Shown here: positions 28,654 to 37,080 of the stretch, in pieces | Position numbering within the stretch: the stretch's first letter is position 1 | How the letters are laid out: the number at the start of each line of letters is the position of its first letter | Origin: JANNVK01 sp031414415 | GTDB taxonomy: Bacteria > Acidobacteriota > Blastocatellia > Pyrinomonadales > Pyrinomonadaceae | DNA: 64,000 nucleotides | Direction of reading: 5' to 3' | NCBI GenBank assembly: GCA_031414415.1 | Contig: JANNVK010000195.1 | Location: 7,742-71,741, forward strand | Position numbers and translations under genes: made by a program | Notes under the pieces: model-generated | Seen by the model: only the letters and a program-made list of their open reading frames with translations | What the model was told of the DNA's origin: nothing | Databases searched by the model: none

Positions 28654-29883
28654 TTAATGTCCGTGTGCTGCTTCTCGCAGATATTGAATTTCGCCGTCCC
28701 ACATTCCGAACGGATTATTTTTTCGTTGCCAATCTTTGGTTGATAAATAACCTTCGGCGACATTTATCAAACATTTATCGAGTTCTGTCGACATCGCTTC
28801 TTGGTCTAAATCAGTGCCGATAAAAACTATTTCCTGACGGCGATCACCCGTTTTTTCGTCCCATCTTTCATTGAGTTCAATCAGCGAATCGGCATCTAAT
28901 TCCCATTCTTCTTTCGGCGTATCTGCCCACCAAACGCCCATCGGTTCGACGCGGCAAGCTCCGCCGGCTTGCGAATACATGCCGATAAAATTTGAATGAC
29001 AAGCCAACCAAAAAAAACCTTTTGCACGCAACAAATTTGCTCGATCTTTTTGCAGAAAATCCCAAAATTTGATTGGATTAAACGGCTTTCTGGCACGATA
29101 AACAAAACTTGAAATGCCGTATTCTTCAGTTTCGGGCGTGTGTTCGCCGCGAAGTTCGGCAAGCCAACCAGCAGCGGCACTCGCTTCGTCGAAATCAAAT
29201 AAACCTGTGTCTAAAATTTCCGGCAGCTCAACTTTACCGAAATTTGCAACCAAAATTTTCGCCTTCGGATTCAATTTTTTTATCATTGCCCAAAGTTTGT
29301 CGAGTTCATTTTTTGTAATCAAATCAGCTTTGTTCAAGATAATGACGTTGGCAAATTCGACTTGTTCAATCAGCAAATCGACGATTGTGCGGTCGTCGTT
29401 TTCGTCTAATTCCAGCCCGCGAAATCTCAATTCTTCGGCTTTGCGATAATCGTTTGTAAAATTAAAAGCATCGACAACCGTAACCATTGTGTCGAGTGTG
29501 GCGACATCGGAAAGGCTTTTTCCATCTTCATTTTCAAACGTAAAAGTTTCGGCAACCGGCAATGGTTCGCTGATTCCGGTTGATTCAATCAGCAAATAAT
29601 CGAAGCGTTTTTCTGCCGCAAGTCGTGATATTTCAATCAGCAAATCTTCACGTAAAGTGCAGCAAATACAACCGTTCGACATCTCAACGAGTTTTTCTTC
29701 GGTTCGGTTAAAAGCACCTTGTTTGACGAGCGAAGCATCGATATTAACCTCGCTCATATCGTTGACAATAACCGCGACTTTCAAACCGTCGCGGTTGTTC
29801 AAAACGTGATTGAGCAAGGTCGTTTTTCCTGCTCCCAAGAATCCCGATAAAACTGTAACGGGCAATTTTTTTTGTAATTCCAT
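28654..29883 (-). CDS. COG0523 metallochaperone GTPase (ZigA/YeiR type)
   Basis: A 409-residue protein. The P-loop is VLSGFLGAGKTTLLNHVL, the metal site GCICCTLREDL carries the CxCC motif, and LLIESTGISEP is the Walker B and switch region, with NKADLI as the G4 motif. The C-terminal CobW_C domain is present and the end is EAAHGH. Such proteins deliver zinc or other metals under limitation. It is the first gene of an operon with the WG-repeat, MerC and secreted genes, and it is divergent from the transporter operon at 30116, sharing a 232-bp intergenic region. Confidence 0.93.
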   Translation of the reverse strand: MELQKKLPVTVLSGFLGAGKTTLLNHVLNNRDGLKVAVIVNDMSEVNIDASLVKQGAFNRTEEKLVEMSNGCICCTLREDLLIEISRLAAEKRFDYLLIESTGISEPLPVAETFTFENEDGKSLSDVATLDTMVTVVDAFNFTNDYRKAEELRFRGLELDENDDRTIVDLLIEQVEFANVIILNKADLITKNELDKLWAMIKKLNPKAKILVANFGKVELPEILDTGLFDFDEASAAAGWLAELRGEHTPETEEYGISSFVYRARKPFNPIKFWDFLQKDRANLLRAKGFFWLACHSNFIGMYSQAGGACRVEPMGVWWADTPKEEWELDADSLIELNERWDEKTGDRRQEIVFIGTDLDQEAMSTELDKCLINVAEGYLSTKDWQRKNNPFGMWDGEIQYLREAAHGH

Positions 29884-30115
29884 AGTCTATTTATCCAAGT
29901 TTGGTTCAAACCAGAAAGATTATCACCGCGATAAATATCGGACGACACAAATTTAATGAATGGTAGAAAAACGCTGATGACAAGATTTTGAAGGTCGTTT
30001 TTAATTTTCATTTATTAAAACAATTTCGCCACACAACCTTGAAAAAAGTCCGTTCATTTAATTTTGCTCACAGGTTATTTTGAAATGCTGTAATTTTTTA
30101 GAATAGGAAAAATTT

Positions 30116-30793
30116 GTGGCAATTTTGGAAGTAAAAAATTTGATTAAAAGTTACGTTTCGCCAAGCGGTGAATCGCAAACGGTCATTGATGTTGCGTGTT
30201 TTGCGATTGATTCGGGCGAACAAATTGCTTTGCAAGGCGAAAGCGGTTCGGGCAAAACAACTTTTCTTAATTTGATTGCGGGAATTTTGCAGGCTGATTC
30301 AGGCGAAATTATCATTGATGGCGAAGATATTTCGACACTTTCCGAACCGAAACGAGATTCAATCAGAGCTAAAAAAATTGGTTATGTCTTTCAAACATTT
30401 AATCTTTTGCAAGGCTTTTCGGCTTTGGAAAACGTGATTTTAGGAATGGCTTTCGGTAACGGTGCAGACCTAACTCGTGCCGAGAACTTGTTGGAAAGAG
30501 TAGGTTTAGGTAATCGCAAGCACTATCAGCCGCGTCAGCTTTCAGTCGGACAGCAACAAAGAGTTGCGGTTGCGAGAGCTTTGGCGAATCGCCCAAAAAT
30601 TGTTTTGGCAGATGAACCGACGGGAAATCTTGACCGCCGCCGTGTCTTTGAATCGCTCGAATTGATTCGTGAAATTTGCCTCGAAAATGAAACTGCATTG
30701 CTTTTGGTCAGCCACGACAAAGAAATTTTATCGAAGTTTGAAAAGGTCGAAAACTTGGCAAATATCAATCAAGCCACATCTTTTTATGAATGA
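30116..30793 (+). CDS. ABC transporter ATPase, LolD-like, of a Zrg-like metal system
   Basis: A 225-residue protein with a GTG start preceded by AATAGGAAAA. It has Walker A GESGSGKTT, signature LSVGQQQRVAVARALA, Walker B IVLADEPTGNLD and a switch histidine in LLVSHD, typical of the LolD/MacB branch. The permease gene overlaps its end by 8 bp (ATGAATGA). With the downstream permease, His-rich lipoprotein and DUF3299 gene this matches the ZrgABCDE zinc uptake layout described in Vibrio cholerae. The match is by gene order and domains. Confidence 0.9.
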   Translation: MAILEVKNLIKSYVSPSGESQTVIDVACFAIDSGEQIALQGESGSGKTTFLNLIAGILQADSGEIIIDGEDISTLSEPKRDSIRAKKIGYVFQTFNLLQGFSALENVILGMAFGNGADLTRAENLLERVGLGNRKHYQPRQLSVGQQQRVAVARALANRPKIVLADEPTGNLDRRRVFESLELIREICLENETALLLVSHDKEILSKFEKVENLANINQATSFYE

Positions 30794-32041
30794 ATTGCTC
30801 TTAATTGTCCGCCGAAGTTTGCGACAGCACGCATTGTCAACAATCGTTACAATGTTGGCGATTGCTCTCGCCGGCGGACTTGTGATGTCAGTTTTTATGA
30901 TTCAAAAGCAATCTTTTCAAGCATTTACGGGCGGCGATGTCGGATTCGACGCGGTTCTCGGAGCAAGAGGAAGCCAGCTTCAGTTAGTTTTAAACACAAT
31001 TTTTCACCTTGAAACGTCCAACGGCAATATTCCGTTTTCAATGTATGAAGAAATTGCCAAAAATCCGCAGGTCGAACTGGCGATTCCATACGCGGTTGGC
31101 GACAACTATCAAGGCTTTCGGATTGTCGGCACAACCGCCGATATTTTTACAAAATTTGAATATCGAAAAGGACAAAAATTTGAGGTTGCAGAAAACGGTA
31201 AGTTTTTTAATGCCAAAGAGAAAGAAGCCGTCATCGGTAATTTTGTCGCTCAAAAACAGGCTTAAAGGTCGGCGATATTTTTCAGCCTTATCACGGTCTG
31301 ATTTTTGACGAAAATAATAAACACGACGACGATTACAAGGTTGTCGGAGTTTTGCAAACTACGAATTCGCCATCCGACCGCGTTGTTTGGATTCCGCTTG
31401 AGGGAATTTATCGGATGAAAGGACACGTTTTGCGTGGCACAGGCGAAAATTTCAAAGCAAAAGACGGCGAAGAAATTCCTGCGGAAGCCAAAGAAGTTTC
31501 GGCTGTAATGTTGAAATTAAAATCTCTGCAAGCCGGAATGTCGCTCGAACAAACAATCAACAAACAAGGCAAAGTCGCAACGCTGGCGTTTCCGATCGGT
31601 CGCACAATGGCAGAACTTTTCGACAAAATGGGTTGGATAAATCGCGTCTTGGAATTGGTCGCATATTTGGTGGTTGTCGTTGCCGCATTTTCGATTTTAG
31701 CAAGCATTTACAACTCAATAAACGAACGCCGCCGCGAGTTTGCAATTTTGCGGGCATTGGGTGCAAAACGCATCACCGTATTTTCCGTAATCATATTAGA
31801 ATCAACAGTTATCGCCTTTCTCGGAACGCTTGTCGGGTTCGTGGTTTATTTCGTTATTTTGTTTTTTACGGCATCGATTGTGCAACGGGAAACAGGCGTA
31901 GTTTTGGATGTTGTGAAGTTTGATTCGGTGATGATTTTTACGCCGTTATTGATGATTTCGGTCGGAGCTTTTGCAGGTTTGATTCCGGCTTTCAAAGCAT
32001 ATCGAACCGATGTTTCAGAAAATTTAACACCTGTTTCGTAA
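30786..32041 (+). pseudogene. ABC permease (FtsX/LolE type), interrupted by a frameshift
   Basis: The frame from ATG 30786 encodes LLLIVRRSLRQHALSTIVTML with a first membrane helix and the MacB-like periplasmic domain, and stops after VIGNFVAQKQA near 31263. The continuation is in another frame: TGLKVGDIFQPYHGLIFDEN and on to three further helices (LVAYLVVVVAAFSILASIY; FRALGAKR-like LRALGAKRITVFSVII). One missing A in the run CAAAAAC at about 31252-31258 explains the break, since six A would restore QKTGLKVGD. The two halves together make a full-length permease. It may be a real mutation, slippage, or a sequencing error. Confidence 0.85.
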
Positions 32042-32049
32042 CAAATTTT

Positions 32050-32592
32050 ATGAAAAAATATCTACTTATTATCGCCGTATTTTCGCTTTTGGCAGTCAGT
32101 TGTCAAACGAATCAATTGCCGTCAACAAACCAAAATAGCGTCAAGATCAAGCCGAAAATTCAAGCGAAAATTCAAGAATCGCCCGAAAAAAAAGAAACAA
32201 TCAAAGATGAACATTCACACGAACATCAAGCTCCGCACGGCGGCACTTTAATTGCATTTGGCGAGGAATTTGCACATCTTGAAATTGTTTTGGACGAGAA
32301 AATCGGCAAGATAACAGTTTATGTTTTAGACGGTGAAGCGGAAAAATCAGTACAAATTTCGCAGGCTGAAATTGAAATAGAAATAGAAAAACCAAAGAAA
32401 TTTAAGGTTATTTTGAAAGCATTTGAAAACGCTTTAACGGGCGAAAAAATTGGTGCAACCTCAGAGTTTTCAACAACTTCGGACGATCTAAAAGGCTTAC
32501 TCAATTTTGACGGCAAAGTAAAGTTTATTAAAGTTAAAGGCACGGAATTTAAGTCGGAAAAATTTAATTTTCCGAAAGGAAACGAACATTAA
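32050..32592 (+). CDS. His-rich lipoprotein of the Zrg-like system
   Basis: A 180-residue protein with a lipoprotein signal ending in LLAVSC. A metal-binding stretch DEHSHEHQAPHGGTLIAFG follows, and then a compact domain (EFAHLEIVLDEKIGKITVYVL) of a type seen in periplasmic metal-binding and copper/zinc-handling proteins. In the Vibrio Zrg system the His-rich binding component has the same place. Its stop overlaps the next start (TAATG). Confidence 0.85.
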   Translation: MKKYLLIIAVFSLLAVSCQTNQLPSTNQNSVKIKPKIQAKIQESPEKKETIKDEHSHEHQAPHGGTLIAFGEEFAHLEIVLDEKIGKITVYVLDGEAEKSVQISQAEIEIEIEKPKKFKVILKAFENALTGEKIGATSEFSTTSDDLKGLLNFDGKVKFIKVKGTEFKSEKFNFPKGNEH

Positions 32593-33176
32593 TGAAAATT
32601 GGAATAAGTATGCAAAAAGACGAAAATAATTCACCGAAAAAACCACGCTCAACCGTTTCGGCTGTGCTTCAAACGACGGCGTTTCTTGGTGGAATTATCT
32701 TAATCGTCGGGCTAATTTTCTTTGCGGTAAATTCCAAAACAACTAAACCAACGGTTAAACCCGAATATCAACAACTTTCGTTCTACAAACTGAGCAATTT
32801 TGAATACGTTACGCCAAATCCATTTGAAAAAAAGGACGAGCAAAAAATAGTTGAAAATATCATACCTCAAGAAATTTTGGATTTAAACAACACAAAAGTC
32901 GGGCTTTCCGGCTTTATGTTGCCTTACGAAGTTGATGACGACGGCAACGTCAGTGAGTTTGCTCTTAACGGCAATTTCGATATGTGTTATTTCGGTGCAC
33001 CGGTTGCTTTAAATGAATGGATTATGGTTAAAATGGATAAAAATATAAAGGTAAAATATACTCACAAACCGATTCAAGTTTATGGTGTTTTAGAGGTTGG
33101 TGAAGAAAACAAAGACGGCGATGTTGTCAGCCTTTATCGTTTAAATCTCGAAAAGTTAGGTGATTATGCAAAGTAA
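32592..33176 (+). CDS. DUF3299 protein of the Zrg-like system
   Basis: A 194-residue protein with one membrane anchor (TAFLGGIILIVGLIFFAV) and a DUF3299 domain: IPQEILDLNNTKVGLSGFMLPYEVDDDGNVSEFALNGNFDMCYFGAP and IQVYGVLEVGEENKDGDVVSLYRL. DUF3299 proteins accompany LolDE-like zinc-linked transporters. It overlaps the lipoprotein stop and the start of the phosphatase gene. Confidence 0.87.
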   Translation: MKIGISMQKDENNSPKKPRSTVSAVLQTTAFLGGIILIVGLIFFAVNSKTTKPTVKPEYQQLSFYKLSNFEYVTPNPFEKKDEQKIVENIIPQEILDLNNTKVGLSGFMLPYEVDDDGNVSEFALNGNFDMCYFGAPVALNEWIMVKMDKNIKVKYTHKPIQVYGVLEVGEENKDGDVVSLYRLNLEKLGDYAK

Positions 33177-34527
33177 AAATTCGCGTCAATTTATACGAAA
33201 TTTAGTTGTTTTAATTCTGCTTTTTTGTGCTTCAACGATTGCTCAAACGACGATTTTGCGTTCGGGTCCGATGCTTGGTTATAGTGAAATGACTGAAACG
33301 GTTGTTTGGTTGCAGAGTAAAACGCCCGCAAAAGTTTATTTAAAGTATTGGAAACAAGGCGAAACTAAGTCTCTGAGTCAGACGAAAACAATCCAAACCG
33401 TTGAGGAAAATGACCACATCGCACGTTTCATAATATCAAACCTCGCGTTTGGAACTCGTTATGAATATGAGGTTTATCTTGACAATCGGAAGCTCAAAGT
33501 TGATTATCCGCTGCAATTCCAGACCCAACAGATGTGGCGTTGGCGAGGCGATCCGCCGAATTTTAAGTTTGCGTTCGGTTCATGCTCGTATGTAAACGAT
33601 CCGCCTTTTGACCGTCCGGGAAAGCCATATGGTTCAGGAATGGAAATTTTTCAGACGATTGCCGACCGAAAACCGGATTTTATGCTGTGGCTTGGCGACA
33701 ATCTTTATTACCGCGAAGCTGATTGGCTGACCGAATCCGGAATGCGTTATCGCAACGCGAAAAATCGTGAGCTTCCCGAAATGCGACAACTTTTGGCTAA
33801 TACGCATAATTATGCGATTTGGGACGACCACGATTTCGGAAATAACGATTCGGATTACACTTTTCGTTTGCGTGAACAATCGCTCAAGATTTTTCAAGAT
33901 TATTGGGCAAATAATACTTACGGAATGGCGGAAACAAAGGGAATTTTCGGGCGTTTTGAATGGGGCGATGTTGAATTCTTTTTGCTCGACGACAGGTATC
34001 ATCGCTCGCCGAATAATTCTACCGAAGCAGATAAAGCAATGTTCGGAGAATCGCAAATGCGTTGGTTGCGTGACAGTTTGCGGAACAGCAAAGCCGCTTT
34101 CAAAATTGTTGTCGGCGGAAATCAAATGCTAAATCCGCTTACGCCGTGGGAGGCTTGGGTCGAGTTTCCCGAAGAACAAAAACGATTTTTCGATTTTCTC
34201 AAAGCCTCAAAAGTTGAAGGTGTATTGTTTTTTTCGGGCGACAGACATTACACGGAATTGTTGAAAAGAAACGATTTAACAGGTTATCCGCTTTACGATT
34301 TTACGAGCAGTCCGCTGACATCGGGCAATGCTAAACCGTCAAAAGACGAAGAAACCAATCCGTATCGAGTAGCGAACACTTTGCTTTTAGATGTAAAAAA
34401 CTTTGCAATCGTTGAGGTCAGCGGAAAAGATAAAGAGCGAAAATTAACGCTCAAAGCCATTGACGCAAGCGGTAAAGAACATTGGAAACACGAGATATTG
34501 CAAAACGAACTGCGATTTCCGAAATAA
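33166..34527 (+). CDS. PhoD-like phosphodiesterase/alkaline phosphatase
   Basis: About 453 residues from the ATG at 33166; a GTG at 33160 is also in frame. A signal peptide (FIRNLVVLILLFCASTIAQ) is followed by a Fn3-like N-terminal domain and the metallophosphatase core: KFAFGSCSYVNDP, FMLWLGDNLYY, AIWDDHDFGNND, KIVVGGNQML and GVLFFSGDRHYTEL. PhoD enzymes use iron and calcium, not zinc, which fits a zinc-sparing role here, though this is inference. It overlaps the DUF3299 gene and belongs to the same operon. Confidence 0.9.
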   Translation: MQSKNSRQFIRNLVVLILLFCASTIAQTTILRSGPMLGYSEMTETVVWLQSKTPAKVYLKYWKQGETKSLSQTKTIQTVEENDHIARFIISNLAFGTRYEYEVYLDNRKLKVDYPLQFQTQQMWRWRGDPPNFKFAFGSCSYVNDPPFDRPGKPYGSGMEIFQTIADRKPDFMLWLGDNLYYREADWLTESGMRYRNAKNRELPEMRQLLANTHNYAIWDDHDFGNNDSDYTFRLREQSLKIFQDYWANNTYGMAETKGIFGRFEWGDVEFFLLDDRYHRSPNNSTEADKAMFGESQMRWLRDSLRNSKAAFKIVVGGNQMLNPLTPWEAWVEFPEEQKRFFDFLKASKVEGVLFFSGDRHYTELLKRNDLTGYPLYDFTSSPLTSGNAKPSKDEETNPYRVANTLLLDVKNFAIVEVSGKDKERKLTLKAIDASGKEHWKHEILQNELRFPK

Positions 34528-34612
34528 AATGTGTCCGGCTTTAGCTTTCAAAACACGCTTCTTAACAGTCGCGTTTGTGCCTGCTTTTTCGTAACTGATT
34601 AGGTCAGTTATC

Positions 34613-34720
34613 GGGAATAAGGGTGTGAATTACCAAATAAGTTTTGTGTCGAAATCTTTTACCGGATTAAAACCTGAAAGAACTTCTTCACGCTCTTACT
34701 CACTTAAACCCTTTATTCCC
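34613..34720. repeat. Imperfect inverted repeat in the gap after the phosphatase gene
   Basis: GGGAATAAGGGT at 34613-34624 faces ACCCTTTATTCCC at 34708-34720, matching except for one extra base. The ~80 bp between contains no gene. It may be a small palindromic element or a weak transcription end for the convergent genes on both sides. Confidence 0.5.
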
Positions 34721-34739
34721 TAATACATATCACTTAACT

Positions 34740-35867
34740 TCAGCATTCACATTGATCGCGGCAGCAAGTTAAATCGTCGAGATACATTCCGCGGCGGCGA
34801 TATTCTTCCAAAGGTTCGGTGTCAATTTTCAAATGCTCGCCGATTGATTTTCCGACCACGGCAAAACGCTGACGAAATTTGTAAATAAAACAAAACAGAG
34901 CCTCGCCGTGTTTTACTTGCGAACCAACTAAATACAAGCCTTTGGTGATGGTTGATTCATCGCTTTCTTCTTTCAAAAGTGCAAATTTTCCGTCTTCGTC
35001 AAACTCAAAAAAGTCTTTGACCATTGCCAAACTGCCGGAAAATCCGGTTGCTAAAATCGGTTTCGTCGGGCTGGTTATTTCGACGGTGTTTTCTTCTAAA
35101 TCTTCGCCGCGAATAACGTAATGACCGTTATTTTTTTCGACACGGGCAAAAATCATTCCGCCGGTTAGTTCCAAATTACCTGTTTGTACGGCTTTGCGGA
35201 TTCTTTGCAGCGTGAATGGCGAAAGCGAAACACTCGGATCGCTGTCGGTTTCTTCCCAAGTTGAATGAACGTCGTAAACGCGAACTTTTTTGCCGAGTTT
35301 GGTGAGATGAAAAGCCGCGTCAATTCCGCTTTCGTAACCGCCTAAAATCGTAAATTCATCGCCTTCCAAATCTCGCCAATCTTCAACTTGCGAGTTGTGA
35401 ATCGTGTTTTCTTGCCCGACAATTGAATCGGTTTTTGGATAAAAAAACTCGCCCGCAGCCCAAATGACGATTTTTGAAGTCATTTCGCCTCTTGAAGTGT
35501 CGAGAACAAATCCTGCCGAAACTTTTTTGACCGAAAAAACTTCAGTTTCTTCTAAAACGTGAAGGTCAAAACCTTTGACAACGCCTCGCAAGTAATGCGA
35601 ATATTCTTCGCCGGTCGGATGCTCGCTTTTGAGCGTATATGCCGGCGAAGTGTTGTAAGTAATAGCGTTAAGGTCAGGCGAACCAAAATTATTACTCGTA
35701 AAAGAAGGTGTGATAAACCGCATTCCTTTTGACCATTTGAGAAACGATGCACCAACTTTTCCTTGCTCAAGCACAACATAAGAATCAATGCCTAAGTCTT
35801 TCAAAACATTAGCCATTCCAACTCCGGCTGCACCGCCACCAACAATAATTACGTCCAACATTTTCAT
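34740..35867 (-). CDS. FAD-dependent NAD(P)-binding oxidoreductase with Cys-rich tail
   Basis: A 375-residue protein. The N-terminal FAD motif is DVIIVGGGAAGVGMANVL, and the middle has an NAD(P)-type motif EFTILGGYESGIDAAFHLTKLG and PILATGFSGSLA near the C-terminus, as in YpdA/CzcO-type flavoproteins. The C-terminus DDLTCCRDQCEC carries four cysteines in ten residues and could bind a metal. It is last in the ribosomal-protein operon, 15 bp after rpmE2. The reaction is unknown. Confidence 0.88.
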   Translation of the reverse strand: MKMLDVIIVGGGAAGVGMANVLKDLGIDSYVVLEQGKVGASFLKWSKGMRFITPSFTSNNFGSPDLNAITYNTSPAYTLKSEHPTGEEYSHYLRGVVKGFDLHVLEETEVFSVKKVSAGFVLDTSRGEMTSKIVIWAAGEFFYPKTDSIVGQENTIHNSQVEDWRDLEGDEFTILGGYESGIDAAFHLTKLGKKVRVYDVHSTWEETDSDPSVSLSPFTLQRIRKAVQTGNLELTGGMIFARVEKNNGHYVIRGEDLEENTVEITSPTKPILATGFSGSLAMVKDFFEFDEDGKFALLKEESDESTITKGLYLVGSQVKHGEALFCFIYKFRQRFAVVGKSIGEHLKIDTEPLEEYRRRGMYLDDLTCCRDQCEC

Positions 35868-35882
35868 ATTAATTACTCTACA

Positions 35883-36131
35883 TTATTTGCCGCGTTTATA
35901 TCGCTGATTAAATTTCTCGACTCGTCCGGCGGTATCAATCATACGCTGTGTTCCCGTAAAAAACGGATGCGAAAGATTTGAAATTTCAATTTGCACAAGC
36001 GGATAAGTGTTTCCATCTTCCCAAGCAATCGTTTTTTCGGTTTTAATCGTTGAACGAGTGAGAAAAGCGTGATTAATTGAAGTGTCTTGAAAAACAACTT
36101 CGCGGTATTCGGGATGTATTCCTTTTTTCAT
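35883..36131 (-). CDS. rpmE2: Ribosomal protein L31 type B, zinc-independent form
   Basis: An 82-residue protein MKKGIHPEYREVVFQDTSIN ... NLSHPFFTGTQRMIDTAGRVEKF matching L31 type B. It contains no cysteine, so it lacks the zinc-binding CxxC of the housekeeping L31. Such paralogues replace zinc-binding ones during starvation. Its ATG overlaps the stop of the 176-residue protein gene. Confidence 0.96.
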   Translation of the reverse strand: MKKGIHPEYREVVFQDTSINHAFLTRSTIKTEKTIAWEDGNTYPLVQIEISNLSHPFFTGTQRMIDTAGRVEKFNQRYKRGK

Positions 36132-36658
36132 ATATTTTGTAATTTATTCCAACTATTTCTGATTTTTCTAATTCCAAATTCGGTGTTGCTCCATTCTTTC
36201 AAACAAGATTTCCGCCATTGCTTGCCGCAAGTTAAGTCAATCCATCTTTCATATTCTAAAAGCCAAATAATCAAACTTTTCAACAGAAATTTGGTATGTT
36301 TGGTTTCAATCGGATTAGCTGGCAATCTTCTTTTTGGTAGCAAATCGCTCTGCCAAATTGGAAGTTCGAGTTTCGAATTAGAAAGTAATTTCGGTTGAAA
36401 CTCATATCGTTTAAGAAAAACTCCGCCGAGACTACTGTCGCCGAAAAAGATGCCGAAGCCAAATAATGCAACCTCTTGAGAATCGCTAATTTTGATACGA
36501 TATGAATTTCCACCTGTCTTTCCGGCGGGAACGCCAAATCGCTCAAAGCCATATTTGACAAGCAAATTTCCGCTTTCGTGCATAATATCTTTGCCAAAAA
36601 ACCACATTTGATGATGTAGTATCTTTTCTCCGAATTTAACGGTTTTGGTAGAAAACAT
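36128..36658 (-). CDS. Unknown protein embedded in the ribosomal-protein operon
   Basis: A 176-residue protein that begins 2 bp after the rpmG stop and overlaps the rpmE2 start (ATGA), so it is translated as part of the ribosomal-paralogue operon. It is basic, rich in aromatic residues and tryptophan (HHQMWFFGKDIMHESGNLLVKYGFERFG, SLIIWLLEYERWIDLTCGKQWRKSC), with no signal peptide. I recognise no family. A zinc-starvation function is suggested only by its place. Confidence 0.85.
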   Translation of the reverse strand: MFSTKTVKFGEKILHHQMWFFGKDIMHESGNLLVKYGFERFGVPAGKTGGNSYRIKISDSQEVALFGFGIFFGDSSLGGVFLKRYEFQPKLLSNSKLELPIWQSDLLPKRRLPANPIETKHTKFLLKSLIIWLLEYERWIDLTCGKQWRKSCLKEWSNTEFGIRKIRNSWNKLQNI

Positions 36659-36660
36659 CG

Positions 36661-36819
36661 CTATTTTGATTCTTTATAGATAACATGCTTTCGCACCACG
36701 GGATCATATTTTCTAAACTCCAGTCGCTGCGGTGTGTTCGCCTTGTTTTTGGTTGTGTAATAACAATGCGGACTTTCCGTGCTTCGCAACTTTATATTTT
36801 CTCGTTTACCTTTTGCCAT
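36661..36819 (-). CDS. rpmG: Ribosomal protein L33, zinc-independent form
   Basis: A 52-residue protein MAKGKRENIKLRSTESPHCY ... LEFRKYDPVVRKHVIYKESK typical of L33. It has one cysteine (HCYYTTKNK), not the two CxxC pairs of zinc-binding L33. Its ATG overlaps the rpmB stop region. It is shorter than the usual ORF cut-off, hence easy to miss. Confidence 0.95.
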   Translation of the reverse strand: MAKGKRENIKLRSTESPHCYYTTKNKANTPQRLEFRKYDPVVRKHVIYKESK

Positions 36820-37055
36820 TAGATTTTTTCTCCTCTCGCACGCATTTTGCGAACCTCTGTTTCAATTCCATTTTTAGAAATTGTCTTTATTCCGCGAGCC
36901 GTAACTTTCAAGCGAATCCAACGATTTTCGCTTTCCAAGTAATATCGCTTCTTTTGTAAATTTGGTAAAAACTTGCGTTTCGTTTTGTTATTTGCGTGCG
37001 AAACATTGTTTCCGCTCATCGGTTTTTTGCCAGTAATTTGGCATACTTTTGACAT
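36819..37055 (-). CDS. rpmB: Ribosomal protein L28, zinc-independent form
   Basis: A 78-residue protein beginning MSKVCQITGKKPMSGNNVSH, with NRWIRLKVTARGIKTISKNG near the middle, as in L28. Only one cysteine is present. It begins 25 bp after the Oar-like receptor gene and leads the L28-L33-unknown-L31 group. Confidence 0.95.
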   Translation of the reverse strand: MSKVCQITGKKPMSGNNVSHANNKTKRKFLPNLQKKRYYLESENRWIRLKVTARGIKTISKNGIETEVRKMRARGEKI

Positions 37056-37080
37056 TTTTTTCTCCTCCAGATAGTTCTTT

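Noticed and set aside
29884..30115. Zur or Fur box in the divergent region of the zinc island
   Set aside because: No palindrome of the known types (TGTTATAATATAACA, GATAATGATAATCATTATC) was found by eye. An unknown box of this phylum cannot be excluded.
33634..34125. A long minus-strand frame inside the PhoD-like gene
   Set aside because: It is a shadow of the phosphatase reading frame with no protein-like pattern.
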